64,000 nt of DNA from GCA-2730975 sp937893275 (GTDB taxonomy: Bacteria > Verrucomicrobiota > Verrucomicrobiia > Opitutales > Seribacteraceae), in contig CAXAHJ010000001.1 of assembly GCA_963968595.1 (NCBI GenBank), positions 1 to 64,000 on the forward strand, read 5' to 3'. The notes beneath the pieces were generated by a model, which was not told the DNA's origin, made no database searches, and saw only the letters and a list, made by a program, of their open reading frames with translations. Position numbers and translations under genes: made by a program. Shown here in pieces: positions 1-8,369 of the stretch (its first letter is position 1; every line of letters begins with the position of its first letter).

Positions 1-8
1 CTAGAAAA

Positions 9-85
9 TGGTGGGCCCTGTCGGGCTCGAACCGACGACCTGGCGATTATGAGTCGCATGCTCTAACCAACTGAGCTAAGGGCCC
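9..85 (-). tRNA. tRNA with CAT anticodon, probably tRNA-Ile2 (lysidine type)
   Basis: On the minus strand a full cloverleaf can be folded: 7-bp acceptor stem GGGCCCT/AGGGCCC, D arm GCTC/GAGC, anticodon stem GCGA/TCGC around loop CTCATAA, T arm with GGTTCGAGCCC, and an encoded CCA. The anticodon is CAT. The anticodon stem and acceptor resemble the E. coli ileX/ileY genes as I remember them more than elongator tRNA-Met, so I favour the isoleucine tRNA whose C34 is converted to lysidine by TilS to read AUA. Elongator Met remains the alternative. Confidence 0.9.
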
Positions 86-106
86 CTTCTTAAAAGAGAT
101 GTCAAA

Positions 107-135
107 AGGTTAGCAAACGGGTTGATGGGGGACAA
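107..135 (-). promoter_or_regulatory. Possible sigma70-like promoter of the tRNA
   Basis: On the minus strand TTGTCC (130-135) and TAACCT (107-112) are 17 bp apart and lie about 20 bp upstream of the tRNA 5' end. The match to TTGACA/TATAAT is partial (4/6 and 3/6), so position is the main support. The rest of 86-332 shows no gene. Confidence 0.3.
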
Positions 136-332
136 GCGGAATTGTGAGATAAAATAAAGTGCTGGCACTCCGTCACCTTTCGAATACCAGTTTGCTTGGT
201 CGTTTCAGTGGTTAATTTCGCTTGAAACAATAGCGTCGCAATCAGCAAATAGTATGAATTTTTTTAATCTATCGAAACTTTTATCACTTGGCGTTTGACG
301 CCGGCCCGACAAACGCTGTTTTCATCGGCTAT

Positions 333-3300
333 ATGAATCAAAAGGACTCACAGGAAGATGAGGATTATCGCTTTGGCCTCGATCGGAATTACCAACCCGG
401 TACTGACGATTACGAGGAGCTGTCTGACTATGCGAACTTAAAGCTTGCCGCACTTGGTTTGCCCGTGGTGGGAGATCCCGAGGACAACCCCGCCCTTCGG
501 TTGGGCCGCTTTTTAATCAAAGAGTATCGCGAGCAGTCTCGCCTACTCGCGGGACATTTGTGCCCAGCCGACAGACGGATGCAGGATTTCCTTGATCGTT
601 TTTTGGGGGAAGAGGCACCGCAACTACCTCAGAAGACGTTTACCTTGGACAGGCACGGCTTGTCTAGGGTGGTGTCGTTGCCGCTGGAGAAGCATTTCTT
701 CAAGTCCAGCATCATCAAATCGTATCGAGTGCGGCAGGGTGTCCTACACAACCCCGTCCGAGATCGCCGGACAACTGCTGGCGTTTTCCACATTACCGAG
801 GGTAGCCTGCCTGCGGCAGCCGATAAGCTATCTGTGCCTAAATCCGTTGCGGCGGGCTTGTTTCGGGCGGCCTTCGATGCGCCTAGGGATTCTTTGCTTT
901 TTCCTTTTTCGGCGGAAAGCGAGGAACCCGCTTATGGTTGGACCTCACTTTTGCTCCGTCCAGTGGTTTGCCCGGAGGTCGATGGGGTTGTTCGAGAAAA
1001 ATCATTGGAGACCCGCTTTTTCGCCCCTGCCAGTTGCGTGGCCAACTTGGATTTCGTGGAAAGTATTTTCGGCAACGCGGGCGATCCCTTCCTAATCGAG
1101 AACGATGCGGGGTTGGATGTAGAACACTGGACGGGGCACACGGGCTGTGTGGTTGTGGCCCCACATTTGACAAATGTTAAAAAGAAAAATCTCGGCCTGC
1201 CTCCGGAAAGCGAGGCGACCGAGCGCCAACTGCGTGACGGAATGTTTTGGCGAGACCCCGAAGAACTGTACAACGACGGACAACCCTTCAAGCTCACCTG
1301 CAGAGACACAAGCGGCCTGATCTTCACGGTGCTTGCCGACAATTATTTCGGATATTGCAAGAAGGAGGTAAAGACGCAGATCAGTTTCTCCGCAAACCTA
1401 TCCGGCCTTTCCGAGGAGGAACATGCCGGTGGAGCGATCGTATTCCCAAGCTACGATCTGGGAGAGGAATTCGATCCTGCTAAAATTTTGCCGGCTACTC
1501 CGCAGACCTATGAGGAAAACCGCAGCCTCTATGCCAACCTTTGGGAGGAACGCAGTGGGGGTTATGCCGTGGACAAGCGATACTCTTCCATCTTTTACCT
1601 TCCAAAGGAGGCTCGCTTTAGTTTGCGAGAGCAGTGGGTGCGGTGGAAAGACGTTGATGGAAGGGATCAAGAGATTTCACTTCGTCCGGATTCCGTTTAC
1701 GTTCTGCCTTCGGGTTACAAGGTAGAGATGAAGAAGGTGGAGACAAGCGGCCCATGGAAACTCATCGGTACGGTGGGGGAGGGGTACCTCTGCCATAAGC
1801 CATGCACAGTGTCGGGAGGTGGAAAGTCTGAAATTTCCAAGCCTCTCACCGATGCGATCGTCAGTGGCCCGGTATTCGTCGCGGATTGGGAAGAAGATAT
1901 GGCGCTCGCCCGTGAAATTTTAGAACGAGATTATTCTACCCGTTTCCACAAGCCCGAGGCTCACCTTATTCGGAATCGCTCCATACTCAGCCCTGAGCGG
2001 TCGCTCGGTTCGGTAATCAAGTTGCTAACACCATCGGAAACGCTTTACGCACCGGAATACAACGAGTGGCTAACCAATATTCCGCAGAGAGTGAAGGACC
2101 TCGTGCTAATCATCAAGCGTCGACACCGTTCGGAATTAGGAGATGAGTGGCTTAAAGGTTTCAGCGTGGACTCTGTGAACGGGCAACCCGCCAATGAGCT
2201 TCGTTACAAGGGCCAAAAGCTAATCACTCGCCATCTCCGTGTTGGGTTCGACGAGAACGGAGCGTGGCGACTATTTGCTTTGAGAAAAGACTTTGTGCCT
2301 GCCGTGAAGCTGATTGCGGAGGACGATATAACCGCCTCCACCGTAGCACCTTTGAGCCTGCTCAATGATGTTGGCCCGGGTTCTTTTGGGGAGTCGGTCA
2401 AGTTTGTTCACAACTGCGAATATCGTCTATTCCAGCGCCCTGACGATGCGATTCTACGTGGTTTCGACAAGCAAACGGAAATCGAGCTTTCCTTGCCCGG
2501 AAACTTTATAAGCAATTTTCAGCCCCTTACCCGAGAGGAAGGGATGGCCCAAGTGGAAAAGACCCTCGACTTCGAAGAATACACCGAACCCATGCAAGCC
2601 CTTATTCGCGAAGCCGCCGAAAGTGAGGAAGGCACGAATTACTTTGTCTCCTCGGCAAACCCTCGTCTCGTAGACGGAAAGCCATCCAAAAACCCGCGTT
2701 ACCTCCAGACTCGTCCCGATCTGCTCGATCCTCGCTCCGTATATCTTGCTCGATTGGGAACCCGTATGCGGCGTAGCCTTTCCATGGACAATAAGGTTTT
2801 GTACCCCGTGCGAGCCGTGCTCCCAGGGCGGCGCAATAATGCAGGAGATGCCACGAACGGGATTCGGCCGCTTTCTTGTTTTGCACCGATTCACTATCTG
2901 GAATTGCCCGAGTTCTTTATGGACTGCATAGCGAGTCTCACGGGTAAATCCCCCTCGACAACGGGAGCAGGTTCGGAAGGCGCGATGACCAAGGGCCCCT
3001 TCAACGCCATCCTACCGATCCATGACCTCAACGCTGCCCTGATTTCTTACGCCGCCACGCGGCAGGGAGCTTTCGTGACTTCCGCCGGGTGCATCGGCCC
3101 AAAATATAAAGTCAACCACGACGTAAGCCTTTTGATTCCTGAAATTTGGAGCCGTTTCCTCAAAGAAGAAAACGATCCACGGCAAATGATAGCTCAAGGG
3201 CTTCTCGAGCCTGTCCCCGACTTCACCCACAACGGAAAGACCTATCCTTCCAGCCGTCTGGGATACCGTATCACCCATCGCTTCGCCCACGCCTTCCTAG

Positions 3301-3821
3301 GCCGAATCTTTACCGACCCGGTATCCGTATTTCCCGATGAAATGTTGCGCCCGGAACTGCAGGACCCAGACGAATACGCCGAAAGCGTCGCAAATGTCGT
3401 GGAGGCCCAGCGCGACGTGGCCCGGCGTTATTTCGAGGATGGTTCCGTGGAGCGGGCTTGCCCTCCTTTGCGTGCGTTGTTAAATGTTATGGCTCATGGC
3501 GATTGGGAAGGGCGCGGTCTCAATGATCCTCAGTTCAGAAAGCTTTTTGATGCCGATGAAATCTTGAAATCCGAATGGTATAAAGAACGTCTGGTCGCCC
3601 GACTAGAAGTTACCAGACAGTACTGGCAAGGGCGTCTCGACTACGTAACCGAATTTCTCAAGGACGAAACCAATCAAGAAACAGCCAAACGTCTCGGACT
3701 GGTTGAAGGCCGAGAGTTTTGCGCAGTTGCTCTCGCTCGCCTCGATGACTCCGACGCTCTCGATCGTCTTTACGGTAGCCTCGGGACCGATCCAACACTT
3801 CTGCCCGAAAAAGTCGAGTGA
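333..3821 (+). CDS. PPi-type phosphoenolpyruvate carboxykinase (PEP carboxytransphosphorylase)
   Basis: A 1162-residue protein whose length and conserved blocks match the PPi-dependent PEP carboxykinase family known from Propionibacterium freudenreichii and Entamoeba. These enzymes interconvert oxaloacetate plus PPi with PEP, CO2 and Pi, and are about twice the size of GTP- or ATP-PEPCK. Recognisable blocks are DRRTTAGVFHI near the N-terminus, GNAGDP and WTGHTGCVVVAPHLT, DNYFGYCKKEVKTQISFSAN, the glycine-rich VSGGGKSEISK (about residues 493-502), EDDITASTV, and KSPSTTGAGSEGAMTKGPFN (about 870-890). The frame stays open back to a TTG at 288, but ATG 333 fits the family N-terminus better; no strong Shine-Dalgarno decides it. 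It is a single gene, convergent with the next. It implies that pyrophosphate is used in anaplerotic or gluconeogenic carbon flow. Confidence 0.88.
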   Translation: MNQKDSQEDEDYRFGLDRNYQPGTDDYEELSDYANLKLAALGLPVVGDPEDNPALRLGRFLIKEYREQSRLLAGHLCPADRRMQDFLDRFLGEEAPQLPQKTFTLDRHGLSRVVSLPLEKHFFKSSIIKSYRVRQGVLHNPVRDRRTTAGVFHITEGSLPAAADKLSVPKSVAAGLFRAAFDAPRDSLLFPFSAESEEPAYGWTSLLLRPVVCPEVDGVVREKSLETRFFAPASCVANLDFVESIFGNAGDPFLIENDAGLDVEHWTGHTGCVVVAPHLTNVKKKNLGLPPESEATERQLRDGMFWRDPEELYNDGQPFKLTCRDTSGLIFTVLADNYFGYCKKEVKTQISFSANLSGLSEEEHAGGAIVFPSYDLGEEFDPAKILPATPQTYEENRSLYANLWEERSGGYAVDKRYSSIFYLPKEARFSLREQWVRWKDVDGRDQEISLRPDSVYVLPSGYKVEMKKVETSGPWKLIGTVGEGYLCHKPCTVSGGGKSEISKPLTDAIVSGPVFVADWEEDMALAREILERDYSTRFHKPEAHLIRNRSILSPERSLGSVIKLLTPSETLYAPEYNEWLTNIPQRVKDLVLIIKRRHRSELGDEWLKGFSVDSVNGQPANELRYKGQKLITRHLRVGFDENGAWRLFALRKDFVPAVKLIAEDDITASTVAPLSLLNDVGPGSFGESVKFVHNCEYRLFQRPDDAILRGFDKQTEIELSLPGNFISNFQPLTREEGMAQVEKTLDFEEYTEPMQALIREAAESEEGTNYFVSSANPRLVDGKPSKNPRYLQTRPDLLDPRSVYLARLGTRMRRSLSMDNKVLYPVRAVLPGRRNNAGDATNGIRPLSCFAPIHYLELPEFFMDCIASLTGKSPSTTGAGSEGAMTKGPFNAILPIHDLNAALISYAATRQGAFVTSAGCIGPKYKVNHDVSLLIPEIWSRFLKEENDPRQMIAQGLLEPVPDFTHNGKTYPSSRLGYRITHRFAHAFLGRIFTDPVSVFPDEMLRPELQDPDEYAESVANVVEAQRDVARRYFEDGSVERACPPLRALLNVMAHGDWEGRGLNDPQFRKLFDADEILKSEWYKERLVARLEVTRQYWQGRLDYVTEFLKDETNQETAKRLGLVEGREFCAVALARLDDSDALDRLYGSLGTDPTLLPEKVE

Positions 3822-3856
3822 GTCTGCCTTTTACGGATCCCGAAAACTGCAATCTA

Positions 3857-5326
3857 TCAAGTTAGTCCGCCGATCGGGTCGGCATGATAGACTGAGTAAG
3901 GGCGCCCCGCCAGGTCTTTCCAATGGGTTCCGCGAGGAATACCAAGGGCATCGTAAATGGTGGCGGCGAAGTTTTCGGGTTTTTGGGGATCATCCGCAGG
4001 GTAGCCCCCGATCTTGTCCGAGGACCCGACGACTGTGCCACCTTTCACGCCCCCCCCGGCAAATAAAGCGGATTGGACGGCTCCCCAATGATCCCGTCCA
4101 GGCAGCTTTGCGCTCGGGAGCCTGAAAATTTTAGGCGTACGGCCGAATTCGCTGGCTACCACCACCATTGTTTCGTCGAGCAATCCGGAGGCGTCGAGGT
4201 CGTTCAGCAATGCACTCAGAGAGTGGTCGAGGGGTGGCAGCAGAAAGTTCTTAAGGTTTGGGAATGCAGCTTGATGGGTATCCCAGGTCTCGTTGTTTCC
4301 GAGGTTAACTTGCACTAGGTTCACCCCAGCGGTGACGAGATTGCGGGCCATCAGCAGGGACCAACCGAAACTGTTGTCGCCATAGCGTTCGATTTGCTTG
4401 GGGTCGGCCTTCGAGAGGTCGAATGCAGAATGGACATCGCCATTGGCAAGCAAGTCGACCGCAGCCTCGCGATACCTATCGAAGGCTTCGTCTCCAGCGG
4501 CGCTTTCCAGAGTGTGCGATTGGTTTTCAAGATCCTGACGGAGTGAGGTGCGGTCGGCGACGCGTCGCAGATTCAAGCCGGAGGGAAGGGATAAGTGCGG
4601 TGCCCGGAAAACGAGACCGTCATCCTCCTTGACGCCCTTTGCATGGTGAAAGAGATAATTCGGATAGGCACCGTAGTGAAGCGGGTGAAAAGGGGAAACT
4701 TCAAGAAGCCAAGGGTCTTGGGACTTCCCCATGCTTCCGGCGAACTGGCCCGGAATCACGCGACCGGTTCGGTGGACGATCTTGTCGGGCATTACGACTA
4801 CGGGAGTTGGAGCTGAGCCACTTGGGCGGAGGAGTGAGTTGCAGATGGCCGCGATGCTGGGGTCGTCCGTATCCTGAGGCTTGTTGGGTTTGAAGCCGTC
4901 GGGTTCTTCCGAACGACCCGTGAGCATAACGTGATGTCCTTGAGAATGCTCGTTGTGGCGATGGGTCAGGGAGCGGACAAGGGCCCATTTGTTCGAAATT
5001 TTTGCCAGTTTCGGCAAGTGTTCGCAGATTTGGATGCCCGATGTTTTCGTCGGTATTGGGTTGAACTCGCCCCGGTTCTCAATGGGTGCATCGGGCTTCA
5101 TGTCGAAGGTTTCGTGTTGGGCTAATCCTCCGGAAAGAAAAATATATATTACGGACTTTGCCCGACCGACGGGGATCGTGCCGCCTGAACCCGGAGTGGC
5201 GCTCAGACTTGCGAGGTCACCCATGCCCAAACCACCCATTAATCCAAGAGCTCCCGCCCGTATAGCTGCACGACGAGAGACGCCACCCGAGAGGTTGCCG
5301 TGGGCTATGGGTTGATTCTGCAGCAT
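3857..5326 (-). CDS. DUF1501 family protein, Tat-exported
   Basis: A 489-residue DUF1501 protein. This family is strongly expanded in Planctomycetes and Verrucomicrobia and is related to sulfatase/alkaline-phosphatase-fold proteins; its biochemical role is unknown. The N-terminus carries a twin-arginine motif (SRRAAIRAGALGLMGGLGMG, about residues 17-36), so export in the folded state is likely. Typical motifs follow: IYIFLSGGLAQHETFDMKPD, HNEHSQGHHVMLTG, ASEFGRTP and a C-terminal GRDHW. It lies last in a minus-strand set of exported hydrolases, 64 bp after the PhoD-like gene. The gene contains a run of eight G residues in a glycine stretch; the frame is intact. Confidence 0.88.
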   Translation of the reverse strand: MLQNQPIAHGNLSGGVSRRAAIRAGALGLMGGLGMGDLASLSATPGSGGTIPVGRAKSVIYIFLSGGLAQHETFDMKPDAPIENRGEFNPIPTKTSGIQICEHLPKLAKISNKWALVRSLTHRHNEHSQGHHVMLTGRSEEPDGFKPNKPQDTDDPSIAAICNSLLRPSGSAPTPVVVMPDKIVHRTGRVIPGQFAGSMGKSQDPWLLEVSPFHPLHYGAYPNYLFHHAKGVKEDDGLVFRAPHLSLPSGLNLRRVADRTSLRQDLENQSHTLESAAGDEAFDRYREAAVDLLANGDVHSAFDLSKADPKQIERYGDNSFGWSLLMARNLVTAGVNLVQVNLGNNETWDTHQAAFPNLKNFLLPPLDHSLSALLNDLDASGLLDETMVVVASEFGRTPKIFRLPSAKLPGRDHWGAVQSALFAGGGVKGGTVVGSSDKIGGYPADDPQKPENFAATIYDALGIPRGTHWKDLAGRPYSVYHADPIGGLT

Positions 5327-5390
5327 GAGATTATTTTACGCCTTGGAACCAATGGAAGTCAAGGCGACCTCTCGGGGGTTACTCGATTTG

Positions 5391-6413
5391 TCAAAAGGTG
5401 ACTTGTGCCGTACGCACTATCTTGCCGACGAGGTTCCGAATTTCCATAGTGACGCGGGTTTGAGGTTTCGACCAGTTGATTTTCAGTACGCCAAAGTTTT
5501 CCCTGAAGTAGCGATCGCTCACTCGGTGCGGGTTTTCTTCTTTGCCGGGTTTTTGTGTTTGGTTCATGGCGCTGGAGGTGACGTCGAAGAGAGGGTAGGG
5601 TAGGGTTTCGTCCAACTTGGATATCTCGGCGGAATGGCGGTCTCCACTGAGAATAATTACGCCGTTGGCCTTGGTTTTCTTGAGTAATTTAAGGAAACGC
5701 CCCCGTTCTTTTGGGAAGTTACCCCAAGTTTCCCAACCGTGTGTCGCTGAAACGACTTGAATACTAGATGCGATGATGCGGACCTCCGCCGGCTCGTGCA
5801 GTGTTTTCTCCAGCCACCTCCATTGTGCTTCGCCAAGTACCTCTGCCTTGTCCGATTCATCCGGTCCATAGGGACCTTTTCCTTTTTCTCGTTTTGGAGC
5901 GCGTTTCAGGGCGGTGCGAAAATAGCGAGTGTCCAATAGGATGAACTGAACCCGTTTTCCTTTCGGGCCGATGGTGACGGCATCATAAGTCCCGGGCGTC
6001 TTGCGGCGAATGGAATCCTTGGGCTCACCGAGAAAATCGAGAAAGATCTTTTGGGACTCGATTTTCTTGGGATATTCGATTCCTGCGTCATTTTCACCAT
6101 AGTCATGATCATCCCAGATGCCGAGGATACGGCAATTTTCACGTAACTTTCGGAATCCCGGTTTCTCTTCGAATACATGCCATTTTGCCTTCAGCTTCGC
6201 CATATCTCGGGTATCGCCGTAGATATTGTCGCCAAGAAGGACGAACAGATCGGGTTTGGCCGCTATGACGCCCTTCCAAATCGGCTGTGGGCGACTTTCC
6301 TTTAGGCAAGAGCCAAAAGCGATCATGCTCACGGGTTTCTCTGCTTGGGAAAGCGTTATCGAGAGCAGAAGACCGGTGGCTAGACAGAAAGTGGGAAAGG
6401 CAAGTCGACTCAT
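5391..6413 (-). CDS. PhoD-like metallophosphatase/phosphodiesterase, exported
   Basis: A 340-residue protein with a Sec signal peptide (residues 1-24, ending at SQA) and the PhoD-type metallophosphatase motifs: FGSCLK, LGDNIYGD, WDDHDYGEND, LDTRYFR and LSGDRHSAEI. PhoD enzymes are calcium/iron phosphodiesterases and alkaline phosphatases acting outside the inner membrane; several PVC homologues are of unknown substrate. Its ATG overlaps the stop of the upstream hydrolase in an ATGA (6410-6413), so the two are probably translationally coupled. The set may serve degradation of esterified or phosphorylated polysaccharide, which is inference. Confidence 0.85.
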   Translation of the reverse strand: MSRLAFPTFCLATGLLLSITLSQAEKPVSMIAFGSCLKESRPQPIWKGVIAAKPDLFVLLGDNIYGDTRDMAKLKAKWHVFEEKPGFRKLRENCRILGIWDDHDYGENDAGIEYPKKIESQKIFLDFLGEPKDSIRRKTPGTYDAVTIGPKGKRVQFILLDTRYFRTALKRAPKREKGKGPYGPDESDKAEVLGEAQWRWLEKTLHEPAEVRIIASSIQVVSATHGWETWGNFPKERGRFLKLLKKTKANGVIILSGDRHSAEISKLDETLPYPLFDVTSSAMNQTQKPGKEENPHRVSDRYFRENFGVLKINWSKPQTRVTMEIRNLVGKIVRTAQVTF

Positions 6414-8350
6414 GGCAGGAGATTAATCTTAATGGGTTGGGCGAGGCTTTTGAGAAGCGGTATGTCGAAATGTTCCAGCAATCCGAAGCAAAGGAGTTCC
6501 GGAAATTTGTTGGCTCCCCAATTGTTGCTGAGAATCTCCTTCAAACTGTTAAGGGAATCGTGGGCTTCGAGTGATCCGATAGCTTTCTTTTCAAGAACTG
6601 TGGCGATGAGAGCAAAGAGGCTTGAGCGGGGTCCGTATGAACGAATCTCCACGGCGGTTCCGGCCTTCTCTCTCAACCAACTGGCAGTGGCGGCGACCTG
6701 CGAGGCTTGAATCCCGAGAGGCCGTTCCCCTACTGCTGCGACGAGGATGGCGAAAAGGAAGTCATGGGTACGAATCTTTGATTCTCCGAAATAGAAAGGG
6801 TCGATGGCGAGGACGCGTTTGCCCTCGGCTAGTGCTCTTTCCACTTCCTTGGCGAGTTGGGTTCTTCCTGCATCACCTACGAGCAAGACGCTTCCTTTGG
6901 GTTTCGCGGGGACGAACTCGGTTGCGGGCGACGACCATTCCTTGCCGAAGCGGAACAAGCGGTGGATGACCTTAACTTCCTCGAGCTTTTCTTCGGCAAT
7001 AATGTCTGCCTTTGTCTTGTAGTTGGTGAAGTGGGTCGTTTCCTTCAGAAGATTGCTGGCCAACCTGCGAAAACCTTCAGGCGTGGTTCGCCTTTTCGGA
7101 AATGGATCCCTCGGTAAGCCTTTGGCAAGCCTCAGGGCGATCTTGTTGAAGTTCAAATTGTCATCCGGCAAAGGGACGATAAGTTCGTCATAAGTCTTCA
7201 CCTCATCCCCCGATGGAATTTCCTTCCAGTCGTAATCGGAATTTTTCGGGTAAAAGACATCGCCGAGCATCCTGTAGAGCTGCTGGCGATTGTCCTTCTC
7301 GAAGTTGTGGGTGCCTGGATCGTGGTTGATGTGCGAACGCAAGAACTTTTCTCGGCCCAGCAAGGCGAATTTCGGTTTGGCTGCCTCCATCAACGGAGGC
7401 AAAGAGTGGGGCGCGGCGAAGCAACATTTGTCCCGTGCGTTTTTCGTCAGGAGCAGAGCCCGGCCTGAAAGCATGGCTGTAAGGTGAGTGTAATCGGCAA
7501 TGGTGGCGAGATCGTTTGGTGTTTGTTCGGAGTCCCCTAGATCGGAGAAGTGGCGTGACCGTGTTTTAAAACTCGAATAACCTGCAACAGGGTTTGCAAG
7601 CTTCACCCGAGGATCAAGAGAACTGAAGAAAATTGTTTGCCAACCACCGCCAGAAAGGCCCGCAACGGCTACGCGGTCGGGATCTGCGTTGGGATGAGAG
7701 AGAAGTAGGTCGAGGGCCCGGGAACAGTTCAGAAAGAAGGGCGTAAGGCCACTGGTGCCACACAAGTCAAGTTGGCCGAGTTGATAATGCACAACGCCTT
7801 TTCGGAGCTGGCCCATACCGATCCACTCCACGTTCAGTGCGAGCATGCCGCGTTTGGCTTGGTTTATGCAGCGGATTTGTTTGTAGTCGAGTGCCTTGCC
7901 TGCTCCACCGTGTCCGTTCACGTTTACCACGACCGGTACTTTTCCCAAAAGCTTTTTCGGTTCATAAAGCAATGCGGGTGCCCACCATCCAGGCAGAATT
8001 TCAAAACGCAATTTCCTTATGCGATAGCCCGGCAATCCCTCGATTACTTCGTCCCAAACGACTTTCGATTTTGCGTCACGCCATTGCTTCGCTTCTTTTC
8101 CCCGGAAAACGATCTTGTCGAGTACTTCCAGACGAATACGGGCTAATTCCTTTAACCACGCCTCGGATTTCTTGAACTCCGGCACATCGGGCACGCGACT
8201 TTCGCAAAAGACCTGCACTTCCTCCAGGGATTGGTCAACCGTAAGGATGGGTCGGGACAATTGTTTCTCGATGACCTCGAGAGAGGGCTTCTCCGCCCCA
8301 AGGAGTATAGGAAGGAGTAGAGACGAGAGAAGATGAGTGAAGCGTTTCAT
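6410..8350 (-). CDS. Exported alpha/beta hydrolase, acetyl-xylan-esterase-like
   Basis: A 646-residue protein with a signal peptide (1-19). The central alpha/beta-hydrolase domain has an oxyanion-region NVNGHGG (about 144-150) and nucleophile elbow GLSGGGW with Ser233, preceded by the DPDRVAV stretch seen in acetyl xylan esterase and dipeptidyl-peptidase-like families. A likely catalytic His is in the HINHDPGTHNFE segment. The C-terminal third (about 470-640) contains a second alpha/beta-like stretch with no visible catalytic elbow. It sits 19 bp after the CE15 gene and overlaps the PhoD-like gene by 4 bp, so it is in one transcription unit. The substrate is not determined. Confidence 0.78.
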   Translation of the reverse strand: MKRFTHLLSSLLLPILLGAEKPSLEVIEKQLSRPILTVDQSLEEVQVFCESRVPDVPEFKKSEAWLKELARIRLEVLDKIVFRGKEAKQWRDAKSKVVWDEVIEGLPGYRIRKLRFEILPGWWAPALLYEPKKLLGKVPVVVNVNGHGGAGKALDYKQIRCINQAKRGMLALNVEWIGMGQLRKGVVHYQLGQLDLCGTSGLTPFFLNCSRALDLLLSHPNADPDRVAVAGLSGGGWQTIFFSSLDPRVKLANPVAGYSSFKTRSRHFSDLGDSEQTPNDLATIADYTHLTAMLSGRALLLTKNARDKCCFAAPHSLPPLMEAAKPKFALLGREKFLRSHINHDPGTHNFEKDNRQQLYRMLGDVFYPKNSDYDWKEIPSGDEVKTYDELIVPLPDDNLNFNKIALRLAKGLPRDPFPKRRTTPEGFRRLASNLLKETTHFTNYKTKADIIAEEKLEEVKVIHRLFRFGKEWSSPATEFVPAKPKGSVLLVGDAGRTQLAKEVERALAEGKRVLAIDPFYFGESKIRTHDFLFAILVAAVGERPLGIQASQVAATASWLREKAGTAVEIRSYGPRSSLFALIATVLEKKAIGSLEAHDSLNSLKEILSNNWGANKFPELLCFGLLEHFDIPLLKSLAQPIKINLLP

Positions 8351-8369
8351 CGCTTGTAGTCCAAAAGCT

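Noticed and set aside
4045..4060. Run of eight G (on the coding strand) in the DUF1501 gene as a phase-variable tract
   Set aside because: It encodes a glycine stretch common in this family and is shorter than the C10 tract; there is no further reason to expect switching.
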